A stretch of 64,000 nucleotides of DNA from Ruegeria sediminis (GTDB lineage Bacteria; Pseudomonadota; Alphaproteobacteria; Rhodobacterales; Rhodobacteraceae). The position numbers and the translations under genes were made by a program. Of the stretch, positions 8,873 through 17,297 are shown one piece after another. Under the pieces are notes generated by a model that did no database searches, was not told the origin of the DNA, and worked only from the letters and a program-made list of their open reading frames with translations. The stretch is from NCBI RefSeq assembly GCF_005938215.1, contig NZ_VCPD01000001.1:496001-560000 (forward strand). The letters run 5' to 3'. The first letter of the stretch is position 1; every line of letters starts with the position of its first letter.

Positions 8873-9859
8873 TCAGAGCATCGAGGGCACGACCTGATCG
8901 GGCGGGCGATGGCCGTCTTCGAAGGTCTTGATGTTGATGATGACCTTCTCGCCCATCTCGATCCGGCCTTCGAGCGTGGCGGACCCCATATGCGGCAGCA
9001 GCACCACGTTTGGCAGTTGCCGCAGGCGCGGGTTCACCTGCGTGCCGTGTTCGTAGACGTCAAGCCCCGCCCCCGCGATCTCGCCGGCGCGGATCATCCG
9101 GGTCAGCGCGTTCTCGTCGATCACCTCGCCGCGCGAGGTGTTCACGATCACCCCGGTCGGTTTCATCAGTTTCAGGCGGCGGGCGTTCATCAGGTGGAAG
9201 GTCGATGGCGTCGAGGGGCAGTTGACCGTGATCACGTCCATGCGCGCGATCATCTGGTCCAGGCTGTCCCAATAGGTCGCCTCGAGCTCGTCCTCGACCT
9301 CGGGACGCAGCCGGCGGCGGTTGTGATAATGCACCTGCATCCCGAAGGCGCGGGCGCGCCGCGCCACCGCCTGCCCGATCCGCCCCATCCCGAGGATGCC
9401 CAGGCGGCGGCCGCCGATCCGGCCGCCCAGAAGCGCGGTCGGCGCCCAGCCCGCCCAGTCGCCCTTTTGCATCACCGCCAGCCCCTCGGGGATTCGGCGG
9501 GTGACGGCAAGAATCAGCGCCATGGTCATGTCCGCCGTGTCGTCGGTCAGAACGCCCGGCGTGTTGGAGACGAGGATCCCGCGCTGCCGCGCGGTCGCCA
9601 CGTCGATGTGATCGACCCCGGCCCCGTAATTGGCGATCAGCTTCAGCCGTTCGCCCGCCTGCCCCAGCAGACCGGCGTCGATGGAGTCGGTGAGCGTAGG
9701 GACGAGGATGTCCGCCTCCTTGACGGCCTCGACCAGTTCGGTTCGGGTCATTGGCGTGTCATCGTCACGCAGGCGCACGTTGAAAAGCTCGCTCAGGCGG
9801 GTTTCAACCGCCTCGGGCAACCGTCGCGTAACGACAACACTCAGACGTTCTCTTGGCAC
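8873..9859 (-). CDS. D-isomer-specific 2-hydroxyacid dehydrogenase (glyoxylate/hydroxypyruvate reductase type)
   Basis: A 328-residue NAD(P)-dependent reductase. The nucleotide loop is LGILGMGRIGQAVARRA. The catalytic Arg lies in VIVNTSRGEVIDE, the Glu in AGAGLDVYEHG and the His in VVLLPHMGSAT; all three are conserved and correctly ordered. Substrate is a 2-ketoacid such as glyoxylate or hydroxypyruvate, inferred from similarity to that subgroup. I choose the GTG at 9859 because it follows GGGAGG at good spacing and gives the family's usual length; the frame stays open to 9997 without a better site. It is divergent from the SH3-domain gene. Confidence 0.88.
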   Translation of the reverse strand: MPRERLSVVVTRRLPEAVETRLSELFNVRLRDDDTPMTRTELVEAVKEADILVPTLTDSIDAGLLGQAGERLKLIANYGAGVDHIDVATARQRGILVSNTPGVLTDDTADMTMALILAVTRRIPEGLAVMQKGDWAGWAPTALLGGRIGGRRLGILGMGRIGQAVARRARAFGMQVHYHNRRRLRPEVEDELEATYWDSLDQMIARMDVITVNCPSTPSTFHLMNARRLKLMKPTGVIVNTSRGEVIDENALTRMIRAGEIAGAGLDVYEHGTQVNPRLRQLPNVVLLPHMGSATLEGRIEMGEKVIINIKTFEDGHRPPDQVVPSML

Positions 9860-9998
9860 TTTGGCCCTCCCACTGCTTTGCAATCCGACGCGCGCCATGG
9901 CATCGTGGCGCAGGATCAGGCGGGGCACAAGAACCCCATGCTGAATTGACGCAGCCTTTTTTGAAAACCGGATCAACAGGCAAAAGAGCAGACACACA

Positions 9999-10520
9999 GT
10001 GAGGCAGTCGGTATCGGTGAAACGCCAGTGTCTGGCGCTCTATTCCTTGTTGTTTCTTGCCCTCAGCATCCCGGCGGCGAGCGCCGAGGAAAAGCGCGGC
10101 CAGGTCACCAACCTGCCCCTGCCCCGGTTCGTCTCGATGAAGGCCAACGAGGGCAACGTGCGGCGCGGGCCGTCGCTTACCCATCGAATCGACTGGGTCT
10201 TCAAGCGCCGCGACATGCCGCTGCAGATCACCGCCGAATACGGCAACTGGCGCAAGGTGCAAGACCGCGACGGCGCGGGCGGCTGGGTGCATTACGCGCT
10301 GCTGTCGGGGGTGCGCACGGTGCTGGTGGAACAGGACATGACGCCGATCTATCCGCGCCCGGATTCAAACTCGCCGGTGAACGCGCATTTCGAGAACGGC
10401 GTCGTCGCGCGCCTGGGAAGCTGCACCATCGACTGGTGCCGGATCTCCGCCGGGGGCTACAGCGGCTGGACGCCCAAGACGAACCTATGGGGCGTCGATC
10501 CGGAAGAGCTGCGCGACTGA
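9999..10520 (+). CDS. exported SH3-domain protein
   Basis: A 173-residue protein with a cleavable signal peptide (LALYSLLFLALSIPAASA). Two bacterial SH3-like units follow. The first runs from about residue 48 (NEGNVRRGPSLTHRIDWVF to GGWVHYALLSG); the second starts near 107 (VLVEQDMTPIYPRPDSNSP) and ends GYSGWTPKTNLWGV. Such proteins bind cell-wall or envelope ligands in the periplasm. The GTG at 9999 or a second in-frame GTG at 10017 could be the start; neither has a strong ribosome site. It is a common alphaproteobacterial family of undefined role. Confidence 0.8.
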   Translation: MRQSVSVKRQCLALYSLLFLALSIPAASAEEKRGQVTNLPLPRFVSMKANEGNVRRGPSLTHRIDWVFKRRDMPLQITAEYGNWRKVQDRDGAGGWVHYALLSGVRTVLVEQDMTPIYPRPDSNSPVNAHFENGVVARLGSCTIDWCRISAGGYSGWTPKTNLWGVDPEELRD

Positions 10521-10531
10521 TCCGGCCCGGC

Positions 10532-11440
<909 letters not shown>

Positions 11441-11527
11441 GTCATGCCCTCCCCCTGGCGCGGACGAGCCTAGCATTCATCACGCAGCTCGCTAGGGTGA
11501 ACGTGACGGCAGGAAAGGGAGAGCGGG

Positions 11528-12520
11528 ATGAAGGCCATCACCTACAGCGCATTCGGACCGGCGGCGCAGGTTCTGCAACTGAGCGAACTTGAGGCGCCGC
11601 GGCCCGAACCGGGGGAGGTCCTGGTGGATCTGGCCTTTTCGGGCGTGAATCCTTCGGACGTCAAGGCCCGCGCCGGGGCGCGGCCGGGCGTCACCAAGCC
11701 GCCCTACCCCGTCATCGTTCCCCATAGCGACGGGTCAGGCGTGATCTCGGCTGTGGGCGAAGGCGTTTCCCCGGCGCGGATCGGCGAGCGCGTCTGGCTG
11801 TGGAACGGCCAGTGGCGACGCGCCTTCGGCACCGCCGCCGAACGGATCGCGCTGCCGTCGGAACAGGCGGTCGCCCTGCCCGGTTCGGTGTCGCTGGAAA
11901 CCGGCGCCGTGTTGGGCATCCCCGGTCTGACGGCCTGCCACACGGTGTTCTCGGGCGGCGACATCGCCGGGCGGACGGTGCTGGTGCAGGGCGGTGCCGG
12001 GACCGTCGGCTACCTGGCGGTGCAGCTTGCGAAATGGGGCGGCGCCAGGGTGATCGCCACCGCCGGGGCCGGCAGCCTCGAGCGCGTGCGCGCCGCCGGG
12101 GCCGATGCCGCGCTGGACTACGCGGCCCCCGATCTGGCCGAACGGATTCTGGATGCCAACGGCGGCGCGCCGGTGGATCGAATCGTCGAGGTGGAATTCG
12201 GCGCGAACGCCCGGACCGATACGGCGGTCATCGCCGAAAACGGCCGCATCAACGCCTATGGCTCTGCCAGGGACATGACGCCGGTGCTGCCTTTCTATGC
12301 GCTGATGTTCAAGGCCGTGACGCTGGAGATGGCGCTGATCTATCTTCTGCCGGCCCCGCTGCGCCTGGCGGCCATCGAAAGACTGACACGCGCATTGGAT
12401 AGCGGCGCTCTGGAATGCCCGGTGCAGTCGGTCCACGACCTGGCCGATTGCGCCGCCGCGCACGAGGCCGTGGAGGCCGGCGGACGCACCGGCGCGGTCC
12501 TGATCGCAACCGGCGCATGA
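11528..12520 (+). CDS. NADPH:quinone reductase, zeta-crystallin-like MDR family
   Basis: A 330-residue medium-chain reductase without the zinc ligands of alcohol dehydrogenases. The N-terminal GroES-like domain carries FSGVNPSDVKARAG. The Rossmann domain has LVQGGAGTVGYLAVQLAKW with the AGTVG loop that binds NADPH. It probably reduces quinones or enones; the natural substrate is unknown. A GGGAGAGCGGG purine-rich site precedes the ATG. It is divergent from the dehalogenase gene with an 87-base gap, so the two may share a control region. It is the last chromosomal protein gene before tRNA-Gln. Confidence 0.88.
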   Translation: MKAITYSAFGPAAQVLQLSELEAPRPEPGEVLVDLAFSGVNPSDVKARAGARPGVTKPPYPVIVPHSDGSGVISAVGEGVSPARIGERVWLWNGQWRRAFGTAAERIALPSEQAVALPGSVSLETGAVLGIPGLTACHTVFSGGDIAGRTVLVQGGAGTVGYLAVQLAKWGGARVIATAGAGSLERVRAAGADAALDYAAPDLAERILDANGGAPVDRIVEVEFGANARTDTAVIAENGRINAYGSARDMTPVLPFYALMFKAVTLEMALIYLLPAPLRLAAIERLTRALDSGALECPVQSVHDLADCAAAHEAVEAGGRTGAVLIATGA

Positions 12521-12527
12521 CGGCGCT

Positions 12528-12557
12528 GAAAAATGCGCGAGACGGTGCGATTTTTTT
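12528..12557 (+). terminator. probable terminator after the quinone reductase gene
   Basis: AAAAATGCGC pairs imperfectly with GCGATTTTT (one bulged G) and a run of seven T follows. The stem is short and A/T-rich, so the call is moderate. Confidence 0.45.
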
Positions 12558-12610
12558 GCCGGGAGGGCCTTGATCACCGTCTGCAACCCGCGTAGATAGC
12601 CGCTCACCGT

Positions 12611-12685
12611 TGGGGTGTAGCCAAGTGGTAAGGCAACGGTTTTTGGTACCGCGTACCGTAGGTTCGAATCCTACCACCCCAGCCA
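12611..12685 (+). tRNA. tRNA-Gln (anticodon TTG)
   Basis: A 75-base cloverleaf including an encoded CCA. Acceptor arms are TGGGGTG and CACCCCA with discriminator G. The D-arm is GCC/GGC, the anticodon loop TTTTGGT gives anticodon TTG, and the T-arm is GTAGG-TTCGAAT-CCTAC. The anticodon stem ACGGT/ACCGC has an A-C mismatch at position 27-43; the other four pairs are intact. The 3' end from base 12669 is also the attachment core of the neighbouring integrative element, which restores an intact tRNA on integration. Confidence 0.97.
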
Positions 12686-12686
12686 T
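12669..12686 (+). repeat. attL core (tRNA 3' end)
   Basis: The sequence TCCTACCACCCCAGCCAT covers the T-arm 3' strand, acceptor 3' strand and CCA of tRNA-Gln. It recurs exactly at 21222-21239 in the same orientation and at 15460-15477 in the opposite orientation. To its left is tRNA body; to its right is the 347-bp repeat. Confidence 0.93.
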
Positions 12687-13015
12687 TCAATCAGAACATC
12701 GATAGACCGCCACCCGTGGCCCCCGTTGGCTAGGGAAAATGCCCCAGTTTCTGCCCCCGACACCCGAGCCACCCGATCTCAACTATAGCGGGTGCTGCGG
12801 GGGTGCCCCTCCCTTCAACGGGAGGAGCGGGTTAGCTGGTTTAGGGGCGAGAGTTCTGCATAGCCACGGCTATATCAGCCCCCAATCGACCCCATTCGCT
12901 CGCCGGTCGCGCTCGTCCAGCAGATTGTCCCGACGGTCCCCGATGTCGAGATGTCGCGGGTTCACGCAGAGCCGGTTATGGCAGCGGTGGCGAACGACTT
13001 GGTCGCGGGTGGCTG
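12669..13015 (+). repeat. inverted repeat 1, left copy (347 bp)
   Basis: Read base by base, this matches the reverse complement of 15131-15477 over 347 bp with no difference that I found. It starts with the att core and contains the 3' part of an HNH gene, a GGGGCATT-type motif near 12738, a CCTCCC/GGGAGG hairpin (12808-12825) and a dyad ATAGCC-AC-GGCTAT (12860-12873). It ends inside the HNH coding frame. Confidence 0.93.
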
Positions 13016-13247
13016 GAAGTCGGTGGCGGATGCAATAGACGAACCGGTATGCACGGTCCTGATGACCTCGAAACCGAAGTTTCCTCGGTTGGTCTGTTGG
13101 CGTGACCATACATCCGTTTTCATCCACTTCTGTATCGGCCAAAACTTCCTCCACTTTCTGGCGGGCTTCTTCGTAGTGGTTTTCGATCAAGTCGGTGTAC
13201 CACTCTTGGTGCCGATCCATGGCGACGAGTACACGAGGGGCTCTCAT
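12870..13247 (-). CDS. HNH homing-endonuclease-like protein
   Basis: A 125-residue protein with C-terminal HNH_3-like core RHRCHNRLCVNPRHLDIGDR, in which the first His, the Cys pair and Asn-Pro-xx-His are the metal and catalytic residues of this nuclease family. The N-terminal half is acidic and helical. Its ATG overlaps the stop of the helicase gene (ATGA at 13244-13247), so both are probably translated together. The last 48 codons lie in the 347-bp inverted repeat and are therefore duplicated at 15133-15276. It may nick or cut element or target DNA, or be a passenger homing gene; a replication nickase role is speculation. Confidence 0.8.
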   Translation of the reverse strand: MRAPRVLVAMDRHQEWYTDLIENHYEEARQKVEEVLADTEVDENGCMVTPTDQPRKLRFRGHQDRAYRFVYCIRHRLPATRDQVVRHRCHNRLCVNPRHLDIGDRRDNLLDERDRRANGVDWGLI

Positions 13248-14788
13248 TCGATGATCTCCACCTCGTCTTCATCTGGGTCGATCGGTTGGTCGTACCCGTC
13301 AGGGCCTCTCACCCGTCCGCCTGCGACCTGATAGTCGGGATGCACCCAGACGGTTCGGCCGTAGTCAACACCACCCCACTTCACGTTTTCGGAACGCCAC
13401 CTAAGTTCAGTCATCATGTGGCGAATTCGGTTTTGATTGGATTTCAGTACCTCGATGAAAATTTCCGCCAGTTTCTCCTGTGGAAGTGCGAACCTGCCGA
13501 GCCCGTTGATGTGTTCTTCCAGCCGAACCAGAAGAACCTCGCGCGAAGCCTCCATGATGTCCCGCATAACAGGCGTCTCGATCAGGGACAGGTTGAGCGA
13601 TCGAGGGTTGAATTGGTTCGACGGCTGGTGCGCCATCAGCCCATTATAGAGTCGGGCGATGTTCTCGGGGCGGGCCATCCAGGCGTTGAACTCAGCGATG
13701 AAGCCGCCGAAGTTTTCAGCGTCCGGGCCAGACGCATGCCCAGAATGGTCGACGTCAATCACGTAGTAACGCCGATCATCCCCTTCAATCCAGAGGGGCA
13801 GATGGTTGGTGGTGAAGACGAAGCAGCAGCACTGTTCGACCTTCTCGACCTCTCGACCTTTCGCCTCCGAAACCGTCACCTTTTCCGTTATGTAGGTTTT
13901 TAGGGTGTTTCCGTGCGGCGAGTCCGGCTTCAACTGCAATTCCTCCGAAATCACCAGCTTACTGTCCAGGATTGGCTTGTTGAACTTGCCGGTCAACTTG
14001 GCGACGCTGTTTTGCGTGAACGAGTTTTCCGCCCCGAATAACTTGGAAATCAGCGAGCACAGGGTGCTTTTCCCGGTCCCCTTATGCCGCGAGTAAAAGA
14101 ACGGAGCCCAAGCGGGTTTATCGGCTTCGTTCTGAAGGCACCACGCGAGCCAGTCTTTCAGGACACGACGGTCGACCTCGTGAGGAAAAATCCGGACGAG
14201 AAAGTTGTCGAACATAGTCGTATCCGCATCGGCGACGGCAAGGTTGCGGTAGGCCGGTTTGCTCCAAGTGTTGATCGCGACGGTTTCGCCTTCGGGGATG
14301 ATCGCGCCTTGGGTATCCGGGCGGCATTTCGTCGACCCGTTCCAGATCGGAATTGACTGGCTCGGATCGTCGTGGACTTCTTCGAATGCGCGCTGGAAAA
14401 CCGAACGCAGCAAGTCTTTGGTCAATTCCACCGTCGGATAGTTATCTGTGAACCGGCGCACACAGATGCGTTTGGCATCCGTCTGGGTCAGCGGCGAGGT
14501 GATCTTTTCGACCAGATAGAATTGGTTTTTGCTTCGAACGAACCACTTGCTCACCTGCTTTGACAGGAAAGCGACGTGGTCGTTGGCATCTGTGCCCGCC
14601 TCGGGTTCAGACACCGTTACGGGCTCTGATGGGTCAGCTGATACTTCGCCGGTGCCAGAGATCTGAAGATCGGCATTGGTATCTGACACTGCTTGATCAT
14701 CCACTCTCCGGCGGCGGCGGCGAGGTCTTGATCGGTGGAGTGGTTGGTTTGAGTTTTCGGAAAGAATTTCGCTGGGCTCTTGGTTCAT
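13244..14788 (-). CDS. superfamily 3 helicase / DUF5906-like primase-helicase protein
   Basis: A 514-residue replication-type ATPase. The N-terminal tail is basic (RSRPRRRRRRVDD at 19-31). The SF3 ATPase core follows: Walker A RHKGTGKST at 234-242, Walker B-like KLVISEEL at 277-284, sensor segment FTTNHLPLW at 325-333 and the arginine pair DDRRYYVID at 337-345. This layout is that of phage D5-like helicases of phage and plasmid replicons, including the DUF5906 group. No primase active site is visible in the N-terminus. It should unwind DNA to initiate replication of the excised element. AAAGGAA precedes the ATG and a terminator hairpin lies only 20 bases upstream. Confidence 0.88.
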   Translation of the reverse strand: MNQEPSEILSENSNQPLHRSRPRRRRRRVDDQAVSDTNADLQISGTGEVSADPSEPVTVSEPEAGTDANDHVAFLSKQVSKWFVRSKNQFYLVEKITSPLTQTDAKRICVRRFTDNYPTVELTKDLLRSVFQRAFEEVHDDPSQSIPIWNGSTKCRPDTQGAIIPEGETVAINTWSKPAYRNLAVADADTTMFDNFLVRIFPHEVDRRVLKDWLAWCLQNEADKPAWAPFFYSRHKGTGKSTLCSLISKLFGAENSFTQNSVAKLTGKFNKPILDSKLVISEELQLKPDSPHGNTLKTYITEKVTVSEAKGREVEKVEQCCCFVFTTNHLPLWIEGDDRRYYVIDVDHSGHASGPDAENFGGFIAEFNAWMARPENIARLYNGLMAHQPSNQFNPRSLNLSLIETPVMRDIMEASREVLLVRLEEHINGLGRFALPQEKLAEIFIEVLKSNQNRIRHMMTELRWRSENVKWGGVDYGRTVWVHPDYQVAGGRVRGPDGYDQPIDPDEDEVEIIE

Positions 14789-14808
14789 GAATGTTCCTTT
14801 CTGAACGT

Positions 14809-14832
14809 AAAAAAACCGCCATGGAAGGCGGT
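14809..14832 (-). terminator. terminator-like hairpin just upstream of the helicase start (possible attenuator)
   Basis: On the minus strand, stem ACCGCC/GGCGGT with a 6-base loop is followed by seven T. It ends 20 bases before the helicase ATG, leaving room for the ribosome site but not for a promoter. Transcription reaching the helicase from upstream must pass this site. Confidence 0.7.
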
Positions 14833-15130
14833 CTTGGGTTGCATAGTTTTTTCGGTTTTCTCAGGAGTTGAGCAGTCTGCGTACTGGGCAGAAGTTAAGA
14901 AACAAGACAGTGCTTCTTAAGGGAGGGAAACAGTTTAGCGCCCGAGATCTTCGTCCCTCGTCGAGCCGCTACTAGTGCGATAACGGGCTTACCTTCCTTC
15001 CATTTCCGCTCGTATCATGCGCAAAATTCGCCGTCTCCTCGGCTGCATGTCCGAGCGGTGCTGTAGCGGGTAGCCAGCACCAACACTCTGTACTTGTTTC
15101 TCATATGGAAACGTTTCGGTCAACACCCTG
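14833..15130 (-). promoter_or_regulatory. helicase leader / candidate control or origin region
   Basis: No convincing gene is seen in this 298-base unique segment. It contains the inverted repeat TTAAGAA (14895-14901) with TTCTTAA (14914-14920) and lies between the 347-bp repeat and the terminator-like hairpin. By position it should hold the helicase promoter and could hold the replication origin; neither is proved by the sequence. Confidence 0.45.
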
Positions 15131-15132
15131 CA

Positions 15133-15276
15133 GCCACCCGCGACCAAGTCGTTCGCCACCGCTGCCATAACCGGCTCTGCGTGAACCCGCGACATCTCGA
15201 CATCGGGGACCGTCGGGACAATCTGCTGGACGAGCGCGACCGGCGAGCGAATGGGGTCGATTGGGGGCTGATATAG
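15133..15276 (+). pseudogene. duplicated 3' fragment of the HNH gene
   Basis: The last 47 codons of the HNH gene, including CHNRLCVNPRHLDIGDRRDN, are repeated here because they lie in the inverted repeat. Upstream the frame continues to a TTG at 15094, but that part is unrelated to the intact HNH N-terminus. It is probably not expressed as a working nuclease, although a 60-residue HNH mini-protein cannot be excluded. Confidence 0.7.
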
Positions 15277-15400
15277 CCGTGGCTATGCAGAACTCTCGCC
15301 CCTAAACCAGCTAACCCGCTCCTCCCGTTGAAGGGAGGGGCACCCCCGCAGCACCCGCTATAGTTGAGATCGGGTGGCTCGGGTGTCGGGGGCAGAAACT

Positions 15401-15627
15401 GGGGCATTTTCCCTAGCCAACGGGGGCCACGGGTGGCGGTCTATCGATGTTCTGATTGAATGGCTGGGGTGGTAGGAAACCTTGCCGCCCGATGATTGTT
15501 ATAGGCTTTTTGGCGTAGCCCGAGAAACTGGGGCGGTTTCGGGGGCATTCTCGGAGCAAAGCGACGGGCGGAACGTCAGTGAGCAGGGGGCATTTCGTGG
15601 ACGAAGGACGAGTGAGCAGGAGGCATT
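15401..15627 (+). promoter_or_regulatory. repeated GGGGCATT-type motifs flanking the att core (candidate integrase arm sites)
   Basis: GGGGCATT occurs at 15401-15408 on one side of the core and at 15542-15549 and 15587-15594 on the other. A variant, GGAGGCATT, lies at 15619-15627. The last two sit in longer repeats of the form AGTGAGCAGG-GGCATT. All are on the same strand. Their number and position around the core fit arm-type binding sites of a lambda-like tyrosine integrase. Confidence 0.5.
15460..15477 (-). repeat. central inverted att core (complete attP context)
   Basis: The 18-bp core is found here in inverse orientation, flanked on one side by inverted repeat 1 and on the other by inverted repeat 2. 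This is the arm arrangement expected for attP, because attL carries only repeat 1 and attR only repeat 2. Confidence 0.9.
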
Positions 15628-15722
15628 GCTGGCCGCTGACCGCCGCTCACGGCTGCTAGCGACTGGCTGGGCCACTGGAGAGCCGTCGACCTCGGCTGAC
15701 TGGTTCTGGCTGGTGGCTGGGG
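15460..15722 (+). repeat. inverted repeat 2, left copy (263 bp)
   Basis: Reverse complement of 20977-21239 over 263 bp with no difference found by eye. It begins with the att core and ends at 15722, where the copies diverge (G versus C). A 99-residue open frame through it is mirrored at the other end and is probably not coding. Confidence 0.93.
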
Positions 15723-15787
15723 GTTGGCTGGCCTGGGGGGGTGGATTCAGGCTGGCGAGGCGGCACGAAGCAAGCTACTAAGTCTCT

Positions 15788-16366
15788 ATGATTGCTCCGA
15801 TTGTTTTGTTCCTAGCGTCTGGTTCCGCCGTAATGGCTACCCTGTTTATCCCCGACTGGTCGGACTTCCTTTTGATTGCCGGACCCTGTTTTTTGGCAAG
15901 CGTCGTCCTTTTAGTCCGCGCTATCGCAAGGCGCGCCAAGCAAAGGAAATCGTCAAGTACGCGTTGGATCGTCGTGGATGGGTCGAACGTGATGCACTGG
16001 CGCGATGGCACCCCGCAGATCGAGACGGTCAAGGAAACAGTCAACCAGATATCGGCGTTGGGCTACACCCCCGGGGTCGTGTTTGACGCGAACGCTGGTC
16101 ACCTCCTGTCTGGACGGTATCAGCATGATGGAGCTTTCGCCAAGTTCTTGGGGCTACCGGAAGAGCGAGTGATGGTGGTTCCGAAGGGCACTCCCGCTGA
16201 CCCAGCAATCCTTACCGCCGCACGCGACCTCGGCGCTCAGATCGTGACCAATGACCGCTTTCGTGATTGGGTTGGCCAGTTTCCCGAGATCCACCAGCCT
16301 GGACACCTAATCCGTGGCGGTTACAGGTCCGGTGAGCTTTGGCTGGATGTTGGAGCAATCGGCTAG
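15788..16366 (+). CDS. membrane-anchored NYN (Zc3h12a-like) ribonuclease domain protein
   Basis: A 192-residue protein. Two hydrophobic segments lie at residues 1-17 and 22-48, and a basic linker ARRAKQRKSSS follows. The catalytic domain begins RWIVVDGSNVMHW, the first acidic motif of PIN/NYN nucleases of the Zc3h12a group. Further acidic sites are GVVFDANAGH and the late IVTNDRFRDWV. The order Asp-Gly-Ser-Asn, Asp-Ala and Asn-Asp-xx-Phe-xx-Asp matches that family, which cleaves RNA. It is cargo of arm B, and no clear ribosome site is visible before the chosen ATG. A role in phage defence or RNA decay is inference. Confidence 0.75.
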   Translation: MIAPIVLFLASGSAVMATLFIPDWSDFLLIAGPCFLASVVLLVRAIARRAKQRKSSSTRWIVVDGSNVMHWRDGTPQIETVKETVNQISALGYTPGVVFDANAGHLLSGRYQHDGAFAKFLGLPEERVMVVPKGTPADPAILTAARDLGAQIVTNDRFRDWVGQFPEIHQPGHLIRGGYRSGELWLDVGAIG

Positions 16367-16602
16367 CAGGTGACTCAGGCTTCCTGCGCCAATTCCAAAT
16401 CGCACTTCAGGTCACTAGCGAGACCGTCGTCCACCGCTGACGACCCGGTGACTGGTTGGAGGCAGGGGGCTGGCTGGTGGGGGCTCCGGTGGCTGGCGGT
16501 TTTAGAGAACAGCAGCCGCCCTGCCGAATACGAACCACCATTGCAAAGAATGTCAGGGGGAGCCACAGACCTGTTGGCGACTAGGCTGGGGGAAAGAAGC
16601 AT

Positions 16603-17166
16603 ATGTTGGAAACGAGGGAAGGCAAACTCGCGGTAAAGCAATTCCAAAAAACTACGGAAGCCGCTCACACCGCTTATCAGATGGCAAACTATGGAATGGG
16701 GCGCACTGCAAGGGAGTTGTCGAGGCATCAAGGCATCGACCCCTTGGCACCTTTTGCAATCGGCCCTGGCGAGCCCGGAAAAACCGACCAGCTAGTAGTT
16801 CTTCCAACCAAACTTGTGATCGAGGGGATGCAGCACAACGGCTTATTCTCGACACTCATCGCTACCGGCTTGTTGGCTTGGATCTACTCGCTCTGGGAGG
16901 AAGAATATCGATACAAGATTTCCCAAGCGGAAGACTGTAAAAAGAACGATGTGCGATGCGATTTGATGAATGATTTGCGCCTGATACGACATTGGGTTCT
17001 CCACGATAGAATGATCGCAGACGAGAAGAACCATAAAAAACTGAAGGTTCTAAGTTGGCCATCCAAGTCAGGCGAATTCGCTATTGGAAAGGCAGAGATG
17101 GAAGAACTACAGCGTGCGATCAACAAAATGGAAGTTTACAAACAGCCAGTGTCTCAAAAAAGTTAG
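16603..17166 (+). CDS. HEPN-like protein, function unknown
   Basis: A 187-residue mostly helical protein. Residues about 70-140 form the suggestive part: LVIEGMQHNGLFSTLIATG, SLWEEEYRYKI, then NDLRLIRHWVLHDRM. The last contains RHWVLH, an Rx4H motif within a helix preceded by D-L-R, as in HEPN ribonucleases and HEPN toxins. The N-terminus has KQFQKTTEAAHTAYQ. It follows the NYN gene by 236 bases on the same strand and is less GC-rich than the flanking chromosome. The HEPN call rests on this motif and the helical context, without a search. Confidence 0.6.
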   Translation: MLETREGKLAVKQFQKTTEAAHTAYQMANYGMGRTARELSRHQGIDPLAPFAIGPGEPGKTDQLVVLPTKLVIEGMQHNGLFSTLIATGLLAWIYSLWEEEYRYKISQAEDCKKNDVRCDLMNDLRLIRHWVLHDRMIADEKNHKKLKVLSWPSKSGEFAIGKAEMEELQRAINKMEVYKQPVSQKS

Positions 17167-17297
17167 TTACCGAGAATTCACTCGTTTGCTTACGAGGCTA
17201 AAGCTTTGAATTCCGCGACAAACAGAAGCACTGTCCCGCACAGCAGCCATCAACCGGCCACGATATCTTCAGCGTCCTTCGGACTGGCGGGCGCGGA

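Larger units (their letters stand above)
15131..15477 (-). repeat. inverted repeat 1, right copy (347 bp)
   Basis: Reverse complement of 12669-13015. It abuts the 263-bp repeat and shares the 18-bp core with it, so 15131-15722 reads as one 592-bp unit: inverted repeat 1, core, inverted repeat 2. Confidence 0.93.

Noticed and set aside
12808-12825. The CCTCCC/GGGAGG hairpin in the 347-bp repeat as a terminator
   Set aside because: No T-run follows on either strand. It may matter as structure within the att arm, but I cannot support a terminator call.
12669-15477. Interpreting arm A with its inverted repeats as an insertion sequence or transposon
   Set aside because: There is no transposase, the repeats end exactly in the tRNA core, and no short target duplication flanks the unit. 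A tyrosine-integrase att structure explains all ends.
15482-15781. A 99-residue frame in the left 263-bp repeat, mirrored at 20933-21217
   Set aside because: It exists because the repeat is present twice. It has no ribosome site, its two copies end in different tails, and the segment is better explained as att arm DNA with repeated motifs.
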